From an uncultured Bacteroidales bacterium (GTDB lineage Bacteria > Bacteroidota > Bacteroidia > Bacteroidales > FEN-979), in assembly GCA_903959905.1 (NCBI GenBank), contig CAJBYO010000029.1, positions 105,518 through 169,517 of the forward strand: a DNA stretch of 64,000 nucleotides, written 5' to 3'. Below, one piece after another: positions 33,293 through 42,643 of this stretch. How positions within the stretch are numbered: the stretch's first letter is position 1; each line of letters starts with the position of its first letter. The notes beneath the pieces were generated by a model. That model did no database searches. It saw nothing but the letters and a program-made list of their open reading frames with translations, and was not told the DNA's origin. The position numbers and the translations under genes are program-made.

Positions 33293-35755
33293 ATGTTTGA
33301 AAAAATTATCATACATACAAGTTCGCCCGAGCGGCCCGCTTCAGTCGGAACTGCTGCCGGTCAGAGGGATAATCAGGATTCAGGCCCGGGGATGAATGAC
33401 CGGATCAGGAAACTCCGGAAAATCTCAACAGAGGCGGTTCCTTCGCTTTCAATTGAACGCGCACTGCATGAAACTGTCTTTTACCGGGAGCATTACGGCA
33501 CCTGTTCCATCCCTGTTCTGCGTGCCCTGACTTTCCTGGATCACTGCCGGAAAAAGACCATCTACCTTGGTGAAGGGGAACTGATCGTTGGTGAACGCGG
33601 ACCGGCACCCAAGGTGGTTCCCACCTTCCCGGAACTGACCTGTCACAGTGTTGAGGATTTTCATGTGCTCAACAGCCGCGACATGCAGCGTTATACCATC
33701 AGCCAGGAAGATATTGACCAGTATGAAAGGGAGGTTATCCCTTACTGGAAGGGAAAAACCCAGCGGGAGCGTATATTCGGCCATGTTCCCCCGGAATGGA
33801 AAGCGGCCTATGAGGCAGGCCTATTTACCGAGTTCATGGAGCAGCGGGCCCCCGGTCATACAGCACTCGACGGTAAGATTTACCGGAAGGGCATGCTTGA
33901 TTTTAAAAAGGAGATTGCAGGGAAAATAGCCGCATTGGATTTTCTGAATGATCCGGAAGCGACAGATAAGTCGGAACAGTGGAAAGCCATGGATATTGCC
34001 TGCGATGCGGTGATCCTGTTTGCCGAACGGCATGCCGCACTGGCAGATGAACTTGCCCTTGTTGAACGTGACCCGTTGCGTGCTGCCGAACTGAAGGAGA
34101 TTGCAAGTGTGTGCAGGCACGTTCCGGCCCATGCACCGCGGAATTTCCGGGAAGCGATCCAGATGTACTGGTTTGTACACCTGGGGACCATCACAGAACT
34201 TAACGGCTGGGATGCCATGAACCCGGGCCATTTTGACCAGCACCTCACCCCGTTTTATGAGCGGGAAGTTGCCGCCGGAACACTCACAAGGGATAAGGCA
34301 AAAGAACTGATTTCCTGTTTTTGGATCAAAGTTAACAATCATCCTGCCCCGCCAAAGGTGGGTGTTACCGCCCGGGAGAGTGGTACGTACAATGATTTTA
34401 CCAATATCAACATCGGCGGGCTAAAGGGCGACGGCAGCGACGGTACCAGCGAGATTTCCTATATCATGCTGGAAGTGATCGAGGAACTGCATATTCTCCA
34501 GCCCGGGAATTCCGTGCATATCAGCGCGAAAACGCCTGATAAGTTTCTTCACGCGGCAACACGTGTAATCAGGCAGGGTCATGGATACCCTTCGGTGTTC
34601 AATCCCGATGTTTATATACTGGAACTGCTTCGCCAGGGAAAATCGCTGCAGGATGCACGCGAAGGCGGCTGCAGTGGCTGTATTGAGGTAGGTGCCTTTG
34701 GAAAGGAGGCTTTCCTGCTTACCGGGTATCTCAATGTACCAAAGATCCTGGAAATCACCCTTAACAATGGTGTTGACCCGGTAACCGGTAAATGTGTCGG
34801 ATTGAAAACAGGCGATCCCAGGTCTTTTGACAGTTTTGAAAAGTTGTATGAGGCATTTATTCAGCAACTCAATTTTGTAGTTGATATAAAAATGCGGGTA
34901 AGCAACTACATTGACCGGATGTTTGCCAAATATGCCCCTGCCCCCTTTCTTTCTGTGGTCATTGATGATTGCATCGTGAACGGGAAAGACTATTACGACG
35001 GTGGGCCGCGGTACAACACCAGTTACATCCAGTGCTGCGGCCTCAGTACGGTTACCGACAGCCTCTCTGCGATCAGAAAGCATGTATTTGAAGACAAAGC
35101 TTTCAGCATGGACAGGCTGCTGAATGCTGTGCTCAATAACTTTGAGGGGGAAACCGTTATGCGGCAGCGCATCATGAACCGTACTCCTTTTTTCGGGAAT
35201 GATGATGATTATGCCGATGAAATTGCTGTAAAGGTTTACAACGACCTTGTTGCTGCCATCGACGGCAAGCCCAACATCAAACCCGGCGGCAAATACCACC
35301 TGAACATGCTGTCAACCACATGCCATGTCTATTTTGGCAAGGTGATGGGTGCCACCCCGAACGGCAGGCTGGCCGGAAAATCAATCTCCGACGGCACCTC
35401 ACCATCCCATGGGGCGGATACCTGCGGGCCTTCGGCCGTGGTCAAATCGCTGGCAAAGCTTGACCATGTAAAATCAGGTGGCACACTCTTAAATCAACGT
35501 TTCCTGCCAAGTCTGCTTAAAAAGGAGGAGGATATTAAAAAACTCGGGCAGCTGATCAGGAGCTATTTTACATTGGGAGGCCACCATATTCAGTTCAATA
35601 TTGTGGATACCGCCACATTGCTGGCGGCACAGGCATGTCCCGAAGATTACCGCGACCTGCTTGTACGCATGGCCGGATACAGCGATTATTTCAACGACAT
35701 GAACGCAGATTTACAACAGGAAGTAATAGAAAGGACTGAAAATGATATGCTATAA
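33293..35755 (+). CDS. glycyl radical enzyme, HypD (trans-4-hydroxyproline dehydratase)-like
   Basis: The protein is 820 aa from ATG 33293. The catalytic Cys463 lies in EGGCSGCIEVGAFGKEAF with Glu465 two residues on, the C-x-E pattern of dehydratase-type members. The glycyl radical motif is RMAGYSDYF (Gly near residue 795). The block FGKEAFLLTGYLNVPKILE and the RMAGYSDYF ending are closest in my memory to trans-4-hydroxy-L-proline dehydratase, though another diol or amine eliminase is possible. ATG 33392 would give 787 aa, nearer the HypD length; ATG 33194 is less likely. The activase follows. No proC neighbour is seen. Confidence 0.85.
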   Translation: MFEKIIIHTSSPERPASVGTAAGQRDNQDSGPGMNDRIRKLRKISTEAVPSLSIERALHETVFYREHYGTCSIPVLRALTFLDHCRKKTIYLGEGELIVGERGPAPKVVPTFPELTCHSVEDFHVLNSRDMQRYTISQEDIDQYEREVIPYWKGKTQRERIFGHVPPEWKAAYEAGLFTEFMEQRAPGHTALDGKIYRKGMLDFKKEIAGKIAALDFLNDPEATDKSEQWKAMDIACDAVILFAERHAALADELALVERDPLRAAELKEIASVCRHVPAHAPRNFREAIQMYWFVHLGTITELNGWDAMNPGHFDQHLTPFYEREVAAGTLTRDKAKELISCFWIKVNNHPAPPKVGVTARESGTYNDFTNINIGGLKGDGSDGTSEISYIMLEVIEELHILQPGNSVHISAKTPDKFLHAATRVIRQGHGYPSVFNPDVYILELLRQGKSLQDAREGGCSGCIEVGAFGKEAFLLTGYLNVPKILEITLNNGVDPVTGKCVGLKTGDPRSFDSFEKLYEAFIQQLNFVVDIKMRVSNYIDRMFAKYAPAPFLSVVIDDCIVNGKDYYDGGPRYNTSYIQCCGLSTVTDSLSAIRKHVFEDKAFSMDRLLNAVLNNFEGETVMRQRIMNRTPFFGNDDDYADEIAVKVYNDLVAAIDGKPNIKPGGKYHLNMLSTTCHVYFGKVMGATPNGRLAGKSISDGTSPSHGADTCGPSAVVKSLAKLDHVKSGGTLLNQRFLPSLLKKEEDIKKLGQLIRSYFTLGGHHIQFNIVDTATLLAAQACPEDYRDLLVRMAGYSDYFNDMNADLQQEVIERTENDML

Positions 35756-35759
35756 GGAT

Positions 35760-35892
35760 AATTTCAGATTGGACGATTTTAGAATGACGATTGAATTGAA
35801 CAATTGACGATGTACGATTGGTAGCGCTGCTAATCGTAAATCGTCAATTTTTTCAATTCAATCTGAAATCGTTAATCCCATAATCGTAAATA
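35760..35892. repeat. inverted array of ACGATT words around a TAGCGC core
   Basis: Degenerate units (GACGATT, GACGATG, TACGATT) precede TAGCGC at 35822-35827. Reverse-oriented units (AATCGTAAATCGTC, CAATTCAATCTGAAATCG) follow it. Two other copies, with the same core, lie at 47949 and 49855. It fills the spacer between the glycyl radical enzyme and its activase. Confidence 0.75.
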
Positions 35893-35894
35893 AA

Positions 35895-36803
35895 TTGACA
35901 TCCGGTCTTATTTTTGATATCAAACGTTACGCCATCAACGACGGTCCCGGCATTCGGGTGGTTGTCTTTTTTAAAGGTTGTAACCTGCATTGCGCCTGGT
36001 GCCACAACCCTGAGGGGATGGCAGCAGTACCTGAGAAAATGTTCACTCCTTCAAAGTGCATCAGCTGCGGAACATGTGTCAGTGCATGTCCTGAGGAGGC
36101 CATTACGCTCACCGCCCATGGCATTGTCACCAATACCGACCTGTGTAGGAGTTGCGGTATTTGCGCCGAAGTTTGTCCCACCATGGCCATAGAGATGTCT
36201 GGCAGGGAAATGACGGTTCCTGAAATCATGGATGTTATTGAAAAGGAGCGGATATTTTTTGAGCAGTCGGGTGGCGGGGTAACATTTTCCGGCGGGGAGC
36301 CGATGATACAGTCGAAGGTGTTGATAGAATTGCTTGATGAATGTGGCAAGCGCGGCATCCACCGGGCGGTTGACACCGCCGGGCATGTTAACACGGATGT
36401 TCTGCTGGAGGTTGCGCAAAGAACCGACCTGTTCCTGTATGACCTTAAGGTGATGGACCCGGAATTACATGCAAAATGGACAGGATTAACCAACGATAAA
36501 ATCCTCACGAACCTCAGGGCCGTAGCCAGAACCGGAGTGCCGGTCATTATCCGTATCCCGCTGGTGGGCGGGGTGAATGACCATGAAGACAACATCAGGC
36601 AGACTGCCGAATTCCTGTATTCTATTCCGATGAAAGGAGCAGAGGTGCACCTGTTGCCTTATCATGCCATCGCCCGGCACAAATATGAGAAATTAAGCCG
36701 GCCTGAAGAATTTGAGTTGATGGAAGAGCCTGGCCCGGGGCGTCTTGAAGAAGTTGTTGCATTGTTCAGGGGGTATGGGATGAAGGTGCAGGTGGGAGGA
36801 TAG
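35895..36803 (+). CDS. glycyl-radical-enzyme activase (radical SAM)
   Basis: The protein is 302 aa. Radical SAM motif GCNLHCAWCHNPEG has Cys29, Cys33 and Cys36 (CxxxCxxC). Two further 4Fe-4S clusters are CISCGTCVSACPEEA and CRSCGICAEVCPTMAI, the insert typical of activases of dehydratase-type enzymes. FSGGEPMIQ (SAM-binding GGEP) and DLKVMDPELHAKWTG follow. It installs the glycyl radical on the enzyme upstream. The start is TTG at 35895, since no ATG or GTG precedes the conserved FDIKRYAINDGPGIR. Confidence 0.93.
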   Translation: MTSGLIFDIKRYAINDGPGIRVVVFFKGCNLHCAWCHNPEGMAAVPEKMFTPSKCISCGTCVSACPEEAITLTAHGIVTNTDLCRSCGICAEVCPTMAIEMSGREMTVPEIMDVIEKERIFFEQSGGGVTFSGGEPMIQSKVLIELLDECGKRGIHRAVDTAGHVNTDVLLEVAQRTDLFLYDLKVMDPELHAKWTGLTNDKILTNLRAVARTGVPVIIRIPLVGGVNDHEDNIRQTAEFLYSIPMKGAEVHLLPYHAIARHKYEKLSRPEEFELMEEPGPGRLEEVVALFRGYGMKVQVGG

Positions 36804-36835
36804 GAGGAGATGGTGAAATGGTGAGATGGGGGAAG

Positions 36836-39800
36836 TTATTTTCCGGGAAGGGTGAAGATGAATCGGCTGCCTTTGCCTGGTTCGCTTTCCACGCGGATGG
36901 TTCCTTCGTGTTTTTCAATGAATTCGTTACAAAGGATGAGCCCTAGTCCTGAGCCGCGTTCCTTTTCTGTTCCCTTTCGGGTATACTTGTTGTCAAGCTG
37001 GAAGATCTTGCTGATGTTTTCCTTTGCAATGCCGATCCCGGTGTCGCTGACAAAGACCTCAATGAAACCGGCCGTCTGATGAATCCCCGCAGTCACTGTG
37101 CCCTGCTGTTCTGTGAATTTGATGGCGTTGGTAAGCAGATTGCGCAGGACGGTATCAATCATACGAACATCACCGAATACAGTGATGGGTTCTTCCATGT
37201 TGCAGGAGAGGGTGATGTTTTTTTTCTCCGCCTGGCTTTTAACCAGGTCAAGGTTCTCCCTGATCCTTTCGGCAAGGTTAAAATGAACCGGTTCAAAATC
37301 CAGGGCACCGGTCTGCGACCTTGCCCAGATCAGCAGGTTTTGCAGCAGATCAAAGGTGTGCCTGGCTGTTTCACGGATGTCGGTTACAGTTTTACGAATC
37401 TTGTCGGGCTCTTTCACATTTTCATTCCCCAGTGCCATTTCCGACAGGCCAAGGATGGTGTTGAACGGATTTCTCAGGTCATGGGCGATGATGGAGAAAA
37501 ATTTGTCCCTGGTCGCATTCATGGCCGACAGCGCAGCATTCAGCTTGCTGAGTTCATCATTTTTATGCAGGATCTCCGTGTTTTGTTCCTCGATGAGCAG
37601 GGTGCGCTGATGTACTTTCAGCTCCAGTTGGTCGCGTTCCCGAACCAGTTTCCGTTCGCGCATCCGGATGTAGAGGATTATTCCAACGGCAGCCAGGAAA
37701 AGGTAGGCAACCCATGCCCAGTTGGTGCGCCACCAGGGAGGGTTGATAATAATCTTCAGGCTTGGCCCTGCGGGATTCCACAACCCGTCATTATTTGATC
37801 CTTTTACCCTGAAGGTGTATTCACCGGGAGGGAGATTTGAAAAGGGCACAAACCTGCGGTTTCCGGTTTCAATCCAGTCATCTGAAACACCTTCAAGCAT
37901 ATAGGCATACCTGTTCTTTTCAGGGTTGGTAAATTCAAGTGCGGCAAATTCAATGGTAAAGGTGTGTTCGTTGTGATTAAGGATCACTTCATTTACATTT
38001 TCAAAATCAATGTACTCCCGGTTTTCCTGCGAAGTCCTGTAAAAGGAGGTGAAAACGATATTTGGGATAAAAGGGTTGTCTTTGAGCGAATCGGGATAAA
38101 ACGAGTTAAACCCGTTCATCCCTCCAAATAAGACCTCCCCGTCGTTGCTTTTGCAGCAGGCACGCAGGTTAAACTCCATGCTTTGGATACCCTCTTCAAC
38201 AGTATACGTCCTGAACTTTCCGGTCGCCGTATCAAGCCGGCTCAGTCCGCCTCCGGTGGCAAACCAGAGATTTTGGCGGTTGTCTTCCAGGATTTCAAAA
38301 ATCCGGTTGTTTGGAAGGCCGTTTTCCTGTCCAAAATAGGTAAAGGTGGAGTCCTTTTTCCTGAAGCGGTTTACATAGGAGCCTGTTCCAATCCATATGT
38401 CGCCACGGTGATCTTCAATCAGGCTGATCACGAAATTGTCGCACAGGGAGTTGGCCGTATTGTCTTTCCGGAAGTGCTTCATTGATTTTGATCCGGGGGA
38501 AAAGACATCCAGTCCGCTGAGTGTGGCGATCCAGATAAGGCCGTCCCGGTCTTCCAAAACCGAGTAAACCAGGTTTCCGCTGATCTGGTGATTGCCGGAG
38601 GACTCTTCCCTGAAAATCTCCGTGGTGGCTGCGTTCAGGTCAAGGTGATATAACCCGTTTTGTGTGCCGATCCAGTAGGTGTTGTCGCCAGCACGAATCA
38701 CACAATAGATGCGGATGCCACGAAAATCAGGCAGATCCTTGTTTTTGAAGAATTCGTTGAACCGGATGAACCTTCCCTTCAGTTTGTCAAAAACCAGGAT
38801 ACCGTCGCGTGTGCCGATCCAGATGTTGTTCCATACATCCGGGAATATCACGTGAACGAAATCATTTGGAATATGCTGACCTCCCTGGAGTTTGGATGAA
38901 AAATGGTCAACCTGGCCTGTTTTGCGGTTGATCACATTCAGCCCCTGCCCCCAGTTGCCAACCCATAAAAGCCCCTTGTCATCTTTGTAGATAGAGGCGA
39001 TGACATTGCCAAGCAGGTTTATTGAAAACGGGGTATCATCCTGGCGGTAGAGATGGAATTTTCGCGGTTTCAGATCGGCTTTGCTGAGGCCCCGCAGTGT
39101 GCCGATCCACAGGTTTTCTGATTTGTCAACCATGAGTGAAAGCACAATGTTATGTCCCGGGCCGTTATTTTTACTGGTGAAGGCTTCTGTAACCAGTTTG
39201 CCATCGGGCGTCAGCACACCCCTGTTTAATCCGCCACCTTCTGTTCCTATCCAGATGAATCCTGAAGGATCGGCTGCAATAGCCCGGATGAAGTTGTTGC
39301 TCAGCGACTGGTGATCAGTTGCACTGGCATAGAACTTTTTGAAATTGGTCAACTTCCTGTCAAAGCGGTTCAGACCCGCACTGGTGCCTGCCCACAAAAA
39401 ACCTGCAGCATCTTCATACAATGCTGTGATGGCATTATCGCTGATGGAACCAGGATCGTTTGCCTGGTGCGTGAAGTAGCTGAATTTTCCGGTTACAGGA
39501 TTGAAACAGGCAAGGCCATTCATGGAGCCGATCCAGATCAGACCCTTATGGTCCTCCAGCAATGGGATGCGGTTGTCGTTTATGGCACCGTTGTAAGGAA
39601 GGGCACTCAGGTAATGGCTGAATTTTTTTTTCCGGGGATCGTAAATTGTGAGTATTGGCGGTGTATTGATGATGATGGAACCGTTCTTGGCAACCCTGGC
39701 GTCATACGGACAATCAGTTAAATCGCTGGAATACCCGGTTGCATATCTTATCCGCCTGAATCGCTTCTCCCCTCGGATCCACTGGTTTAGCCCGGCCTTG

Positions 39801-40108
39801 GTGCATATCCATAGGTTTCCGTCATGGTCCTCGTCAATGGAGTAAATCCAGTTGTTTGAAATCGAAGTCGAATCGCCCGGATCATAGGAAAATATCTCAA
39901 AGTGATAGCCGTCAAACCGGTTCAGCCCGTTTTGAGTGCCGGTCCATATATATCCTTTTGAATCCTGGAAAACGCAGTTGACGACACTCTGTGAAAGCCC
40001 TTTTTCGATGGGATAGTTCGTAAAGAAAAACTGCTGTGACATGCCGTGCGGGCGTTCCATCAGAAGGAAAACCAGCATCAACAGAAACCATATTTTGATG
40101 GCCTTCAT
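36836..40108 (-). CDS. two-component regulator-propeller sensor histidine kinase
   Basis: The protein is 1090 aa with signal peptide about 1-24. Fourteen or so Reg_prop repeats (GLSQSVVNCVFQDSKGYIWTGTQNGLNRFDG and similar) build two periplasmic propellers up to about residue 680. A Y_Y_Y domain follows (YTFRVKGSNNDGLWNPAG), then one membrane span near 790, HisKA (FFSIIAHDLRNPFNTILG, phospho-His in HDLRNP) and HATPase (DTGIGIAKENISKIFQ, GSGLGLILCNEFIE). Unlike hybrid HTCS regulators it has no receiver or AraC domain. No response regulator gene is adjacent. It is convergent with the activase gene. Confidence 0.9.
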   Translation of the reverse strand: MKAIKIWFLLMLVFLLMERPHGMSQQFFFTNYPIEKGLSQSVVNCVFQDSKGYIWTGTQNGLNRFDGYHFEIFSYDPGDSTSISNNWIYSIDEDHDGNLWICTKAGLNQWIRGEKRFRRIRYATGYSSDLTDCPYDARVAKNGSIIINTPPILTIYDPRKKKFSHYLSALPYNGAINDNRIPLLEDHKGLIWIGSMNGLACFNPVTGKFSYFTHQANDPGSISDNAITALYEDAAGFLWAGTSAGLNRFDRKLTNFKKFYASATDHQSLSNNFIRAIAADPSGFIWIGTEGGGLNRGVLTPDGKLVTEAFTSKNNGPGHNIVLSLMVDKSENLWIGTLRGLSKADLKPRKFHLYRQDDTPFSINLLGNVIASIYKDDKGLLWVGNWGQGLNVINRKTGQVDHFSSKLQGGQHIPNDFVHVIFPDVWNNIWIGTRDGILVFDKLKGRFIRFNEFFKNKDLPDFRGIRIYCVIRAGDNTYWIGTQNGLYHLDLNAATTEIFREESSGNHQISGNLVYSVLEDRDGLIWIATLSGLDVFSPGSKSMKHFRKDNTANSLCDNFVISLIEDHRGDIWIGTGSYVNRFRKKDSTFTYFGQENGLPNNRIFEILEDNRQNLWFATGGGLSRLDTATGKFRTYTVEEGIQSMEFNLRACCKSNDGEVLFGGMNGFNSFYPDSLKDNPFIPNIVFTSFYRTSQENREYIDFENVNEVILNHNEHTFTIEFAALEFTNPEKNRYAYMLEGVSDDWIETGNRRFVPFSNLPPGEYTFRVKGSNNDGLWNPAGPSLKIIINPPWWRTNWAWVAYLFLAAVGIILYIRMRERKLVRERDQLELKVHQRTLLIEEQNTEILHKNDELSKLNAALSAMNATRDKFFSIIAHDLRNPFNTILGLSEMALGNENVKEPDKIRKTVTDIRETARHTFDLLQNLLIWARSQTGALDFEPVHFNLAERIRENLDLVKSQAEKKNITLSCNMEEPITVFGDVRMIDTVLRNLLTNAIKFTEQQGTVTAGIHQTAGFIEVFVSDTGIGIAKENISKIFQLDNKYTRKGTEKERGSGLGLILCNEFIEKHEGTIRVESEPGKGSRFIFTLPGK

Positions 40109-40275
40109 GGCAGTATGATTTTGTAACCCTCCAGGTAATTAACGAAAAAGGCTCTCCTGGTAGTATCCGTAATACACAATTATGATTTTTAAAAGGTAAA
40201 GTTAAGGATTTTTACTTGGGATTGGACTGGCTGATAAAAACTCCGGTTGTTAGATAAACTGAATTGATTTAAGAC

Positions 40276-40283
40276 TATATTTG
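40276..40283 (+). promoter_or_regulatory. -7 element of the acyltransferase gene
   Basis: TATATTTG is a full match to TAnnTTTG, 24 nt before the ATG at 40308. An in-frame TTG at 40281 lies inside it, which argues for 40308 as the start. Confidence 0.5.
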
Positions 40284-40307
40284 GAATGGAAACACTGTAA
40301 ATTGGAA

Positions 40308-41447
40308 ATGCTCCACCAGCCGCAAACCATTTCGGATTTTAACAGCCTGAAATTCAAATTCTGGTCGTTTCTGTCCATGTTCCTTCTTGTCTTTGTACAC
40401 TGCTACAACCTGCATGAAAGGTATATGCAGCCATGGACCATACCAGGGGAACCCATGACATTGACCACCTTCACCGAGTATTTTCTTGCCAATGGCATTT
40501 TCAGGTTCCGCATTCCGATGCTGTTTATCATCTCCGGTTTCCTTTATGCCCTGCACGACAGCAAGCCCTACAAGCAGCGTACGGTGAAGAGGCTGCGCAC
40601 GCTGCTGTTGCCATATCTCATCTGGAGTGCTGCAGGCCTTGCATTCACATGGGGCCTGGAGATGTTCCCCTATACCCGTGGCCTGGTTTCAGGTTCAAAC
40701 ATCATCAGGATTGATGAACACCGGTTGCTGTTGCATGATTATACATGGTATGAACTGATGTTTCGCTGGATCCTCATTCCTGTGCCATTCCAGCTGTGGT
40801 TCATCCGGGTGTTGCTGATCTATAACATTGCCTATCCGGCCATCCGCTGGTGCGTGACACATCCTGTTGCAAGATATTTCTTCTTCCCTGTGGCCTTCCT
40901 GATGTGGATGGGGACGATGGGCTTCGTGTTCTTTGAGGGGGAGGGGCTCCTGTTTTTTTCACTGGGTGTGTGGATTCAGAAGACAGGTTTCAATATTGAC
41001 ATTCCCCGGCGCTGGCTCCGCCCTGCCTGGTGGGCACTTGTCTTTTTTGTCATTGCGGCGGTAAAAACACTGCTTGCGTTCACGGGAGAAAGGTTTTTAG
41101 GCTCAGCGATTTACCCGGTGCTGTCAGCCATGCACAAACTGGTTATATTGAGCGGTTTAATTGCCGCATGGTATGGCTGTAACAGCCTGGTATCCTGGTC
41201 TATGAAACATTCGTGGTTTGTATGGCTTACCGGGTTTTCTTTTATGATCTACGCAGTACATGTACCTCTAGCACCTTATCTGCTGGAAGCCCTTTTTAGT
41301 GTGGTCAGCATGGTGCCATATTACCGTTTGATTAGCTTTTTCCTGCTTCCGGTAACAATTATTGCGTTCATTGTTGGATTCAGTGCCCTGCTACGCTCCT
41401 GGTTGCCGCGGTTTTACGCTACGCTGACCGGTGGAAGAGGCTTCTAA
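40308..41447 (+). CDS. acyltransferase family 3 membrane protein
   Basis: The protein is 379 aa with about ten hydrophobic segments. The first holds FWSFLSMFLLVFVHCYNLH (the His of the acyltransferase_3 family), followed by RIPMLFIISGFLYAL, FRKR-like basic residues (KQRTVKRLRTLLLPYLIW) and FWF-like PFQLWFIRVLLIYN. Members transfer acyl groups such as acetyl or succinyl to surface glycans; OpgC is one example. The acceptor is unknown. ATG 40308 is chosen because of the -7 element at 40276. Confidence 0.82.
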   Translation: MLHQPQTISDFNSLKFKFWSFLSMFLLVFVHCYNLHERYMQPWTIPGEPMTLTTFTEYFLANGIFRFRIPMLFIISGFLYALHDSKPYKQRTVKRLRTLLLPYLIWSAAGLAFTWGLEMFPYTRGLVSGSNIIRIDEHRLLLHDYTWYELMFRWILIPVPFQLWFIRVLLIYNIAYPAIRWCVTHPVARYFFFPVAFLMWMGTMGFVFFEGEGLLFFSLGVWIQKTGFNIDIPRRWLRPAWWALVFFVIAAVKTLLAFTGERFLGSAIYPVLSAMHKLVILSGLIAAWYGCNSLVSWSMKHSWFVWLTGFSFMIYAVHVPLAPYLLEALFSVVSMVPYYRLISFFLLPVTIIAFIVGFSALLRSWLPRFYATLTGGRGF

Positions 41448-41485
41448 GTGATTTATGAATCAGTGGATTTAAATAAAAATATCTG

Positions 41486-41493
41486 TAACTTTG
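41486..41493 (+). promoter_or_regulatory. -7 element before the 98-residue secreted protein
   Basis: TAACTTTG matches TAnnTTTG, 17 nt before ATG 41511. Confidence 0.45.
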
Positions 41494-41510
41494 TTCCAAA
41501 GAAATCAGGT

Positions 41511-41807
41511 ATGGCTGCCAGGATTGTAATATTTTTCATGGTGATAGTTATCGGCAGTTTTGACCGGCACATTGCATATTATTTTCCCGTTGATGTAGCC
41601 GCCCTGATGCAGTCGGATGCTGTTCCTGCCCATCATGACCTGCCAGTGAACGCCTGCGACAGTCATGAAGATATCACTGTAAAAACAGTTTTCTGTGATA
41701 TTCCTTCCCCTGAAGAGTTTAAGGTGTTCTATTACAGGGATTTTGAGGAGGTGATTGTCCTGGTGTCGCCCCACACGATATGGCAGCCTCCTGAATGGCA
41801 GGCCTGA
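41511..41807 (+). CDS. hypothetical small secreted or membrane-anchored protein
   Basis: The protein is 98 aa. A hydrophobic N-terminus (MAARIVIFFMVIVIGSF) is followed by an acidic His-rich segment (AHHDLPVNACDSHEDITVKTV) and FYYRDFEEVIVLVSPHTIWQPPEW. The frame is open further upstream, but the promoter at 41486 supports ATG 41511. I do not recognise a family. It precedes the cytochrome b561 gene, and the His/Asp content could suit metal binding, which is speculative. Confidence 0.55.
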   Translation: MAARIVIFFMVIVIGSFDRHIAYYFPVDVAALMQSDAVPAHHDLPVNACDSHEDITVKTVFCDIPSPEEFKVFYYRDFEEVIVLVSPHTIWQPPEWQA

Positions 41808-41927
41808 TCCTGCTCCGGTATTTCCCGGAATATTTCCTTAATCAGTATTATTTACCGGATGCCTGCTGTTACCTGTGAAAATATCAGGTGCAGATATCCT
41901 CCGGTTTTTTACAAATATCAAATTAAA

Positions 41928-42641
41928 ATGAAAACATATATCTGGACATGGTCTACCCGCCTGTTTCACTGGCTGCTTGCCATTGGTTTTGTCACGGCAT
42001 ACATCCTGGGAGGCGAAGAGGAGTCCCTGAATATCCATGCTGGCCTCGGAATCATGATCGGGACACTGGTTCTTTTCCGTATCCTCCAGGGTTTGTCGGG
42101 GCCGCGATATGCGCGTTTCAGCGATTTCCCGGTTTCTCCCGCCTCCCTGAAGTTTTTTGTGACAAATATGAATCAAAGCAAGGCTGACCATCCGGGTCAT
42201 AACCCGCTGGCGTCGGTTGTCATGCTGGGCATCATTTTTACAGCATTGTTATCGGCAGTTTCCGGGATGGTAATCGTGGCATCCGGGGAGCAGGGGCTCT
42301 TCGGTTTTCAGTTTAACCCGGGAAGCAATGCAGAACTGTTTGAAGGAATTCATGAAGTCATTGTGAATGTTTTCCTGGCGTTTGTAGTGGTGCATTTGAC
42401 CGGGATCCTTGCCGATACATTGTTCCACCCCGGAAATGGCACAGTGTTTTCTATGTTTACCGGGTATAAAAAATTGAGTGCAGAAGAGGCGAGGCTTTCA
42501 ACTTCCCAGAAAATCTTCTCATTCTTCTGGATCGTTATACCGTTGATGCTTTTCTTTTATATGGTAAGCTCAAACCCAATAACGGCAGGAGAAAACAGCA
42601 AAACAGAACAGGTAAATGAAACCGATAACGACGAGGATTAG
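41928..42641 (+). CDS. cytochrome b561 family membrane protein
   Basis: The protein is 237 aa with about five membrane spans. Candidate haem ligands are TWSTRLFHWLLAIGF (His), SLNIHAGLGI, GIHEVIVNVFLAFVVVHLTG (two His). This matches the Ni/Fe-hydrogenase-type or bacterial b561 family, which carries electrons across the inner membrane. ATG 41928 is preferred over the upstream in-frame start, which would add a hydrophilic Cys-rich extension. The CDF gene begins 2 bp after its stop, so the two are co-transcribed. Confidence 0.85.
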   Translation: MKTYIWTWSTRLFHWLLAIGFVTAYILGGEEESLNIHAGLGIMIGTLVLFRILQGLSGPRYARFSDFPVSPASLKFFVTNMNQSKADHPGHNPLASVVMLGIIFTALLSAVSGMVIVASGEQGLFGFQFNPGSNAELFEGIHEVIVNVFLAFVVVHLTGILADTLFHPGNGTVFSMFTGYKKLSAEEARLSTSQKIFSFFWIVIPLMLFFYMVSSNPITAGENSKTEQVNETDNDED

Positions 42642-42643
42642 TT

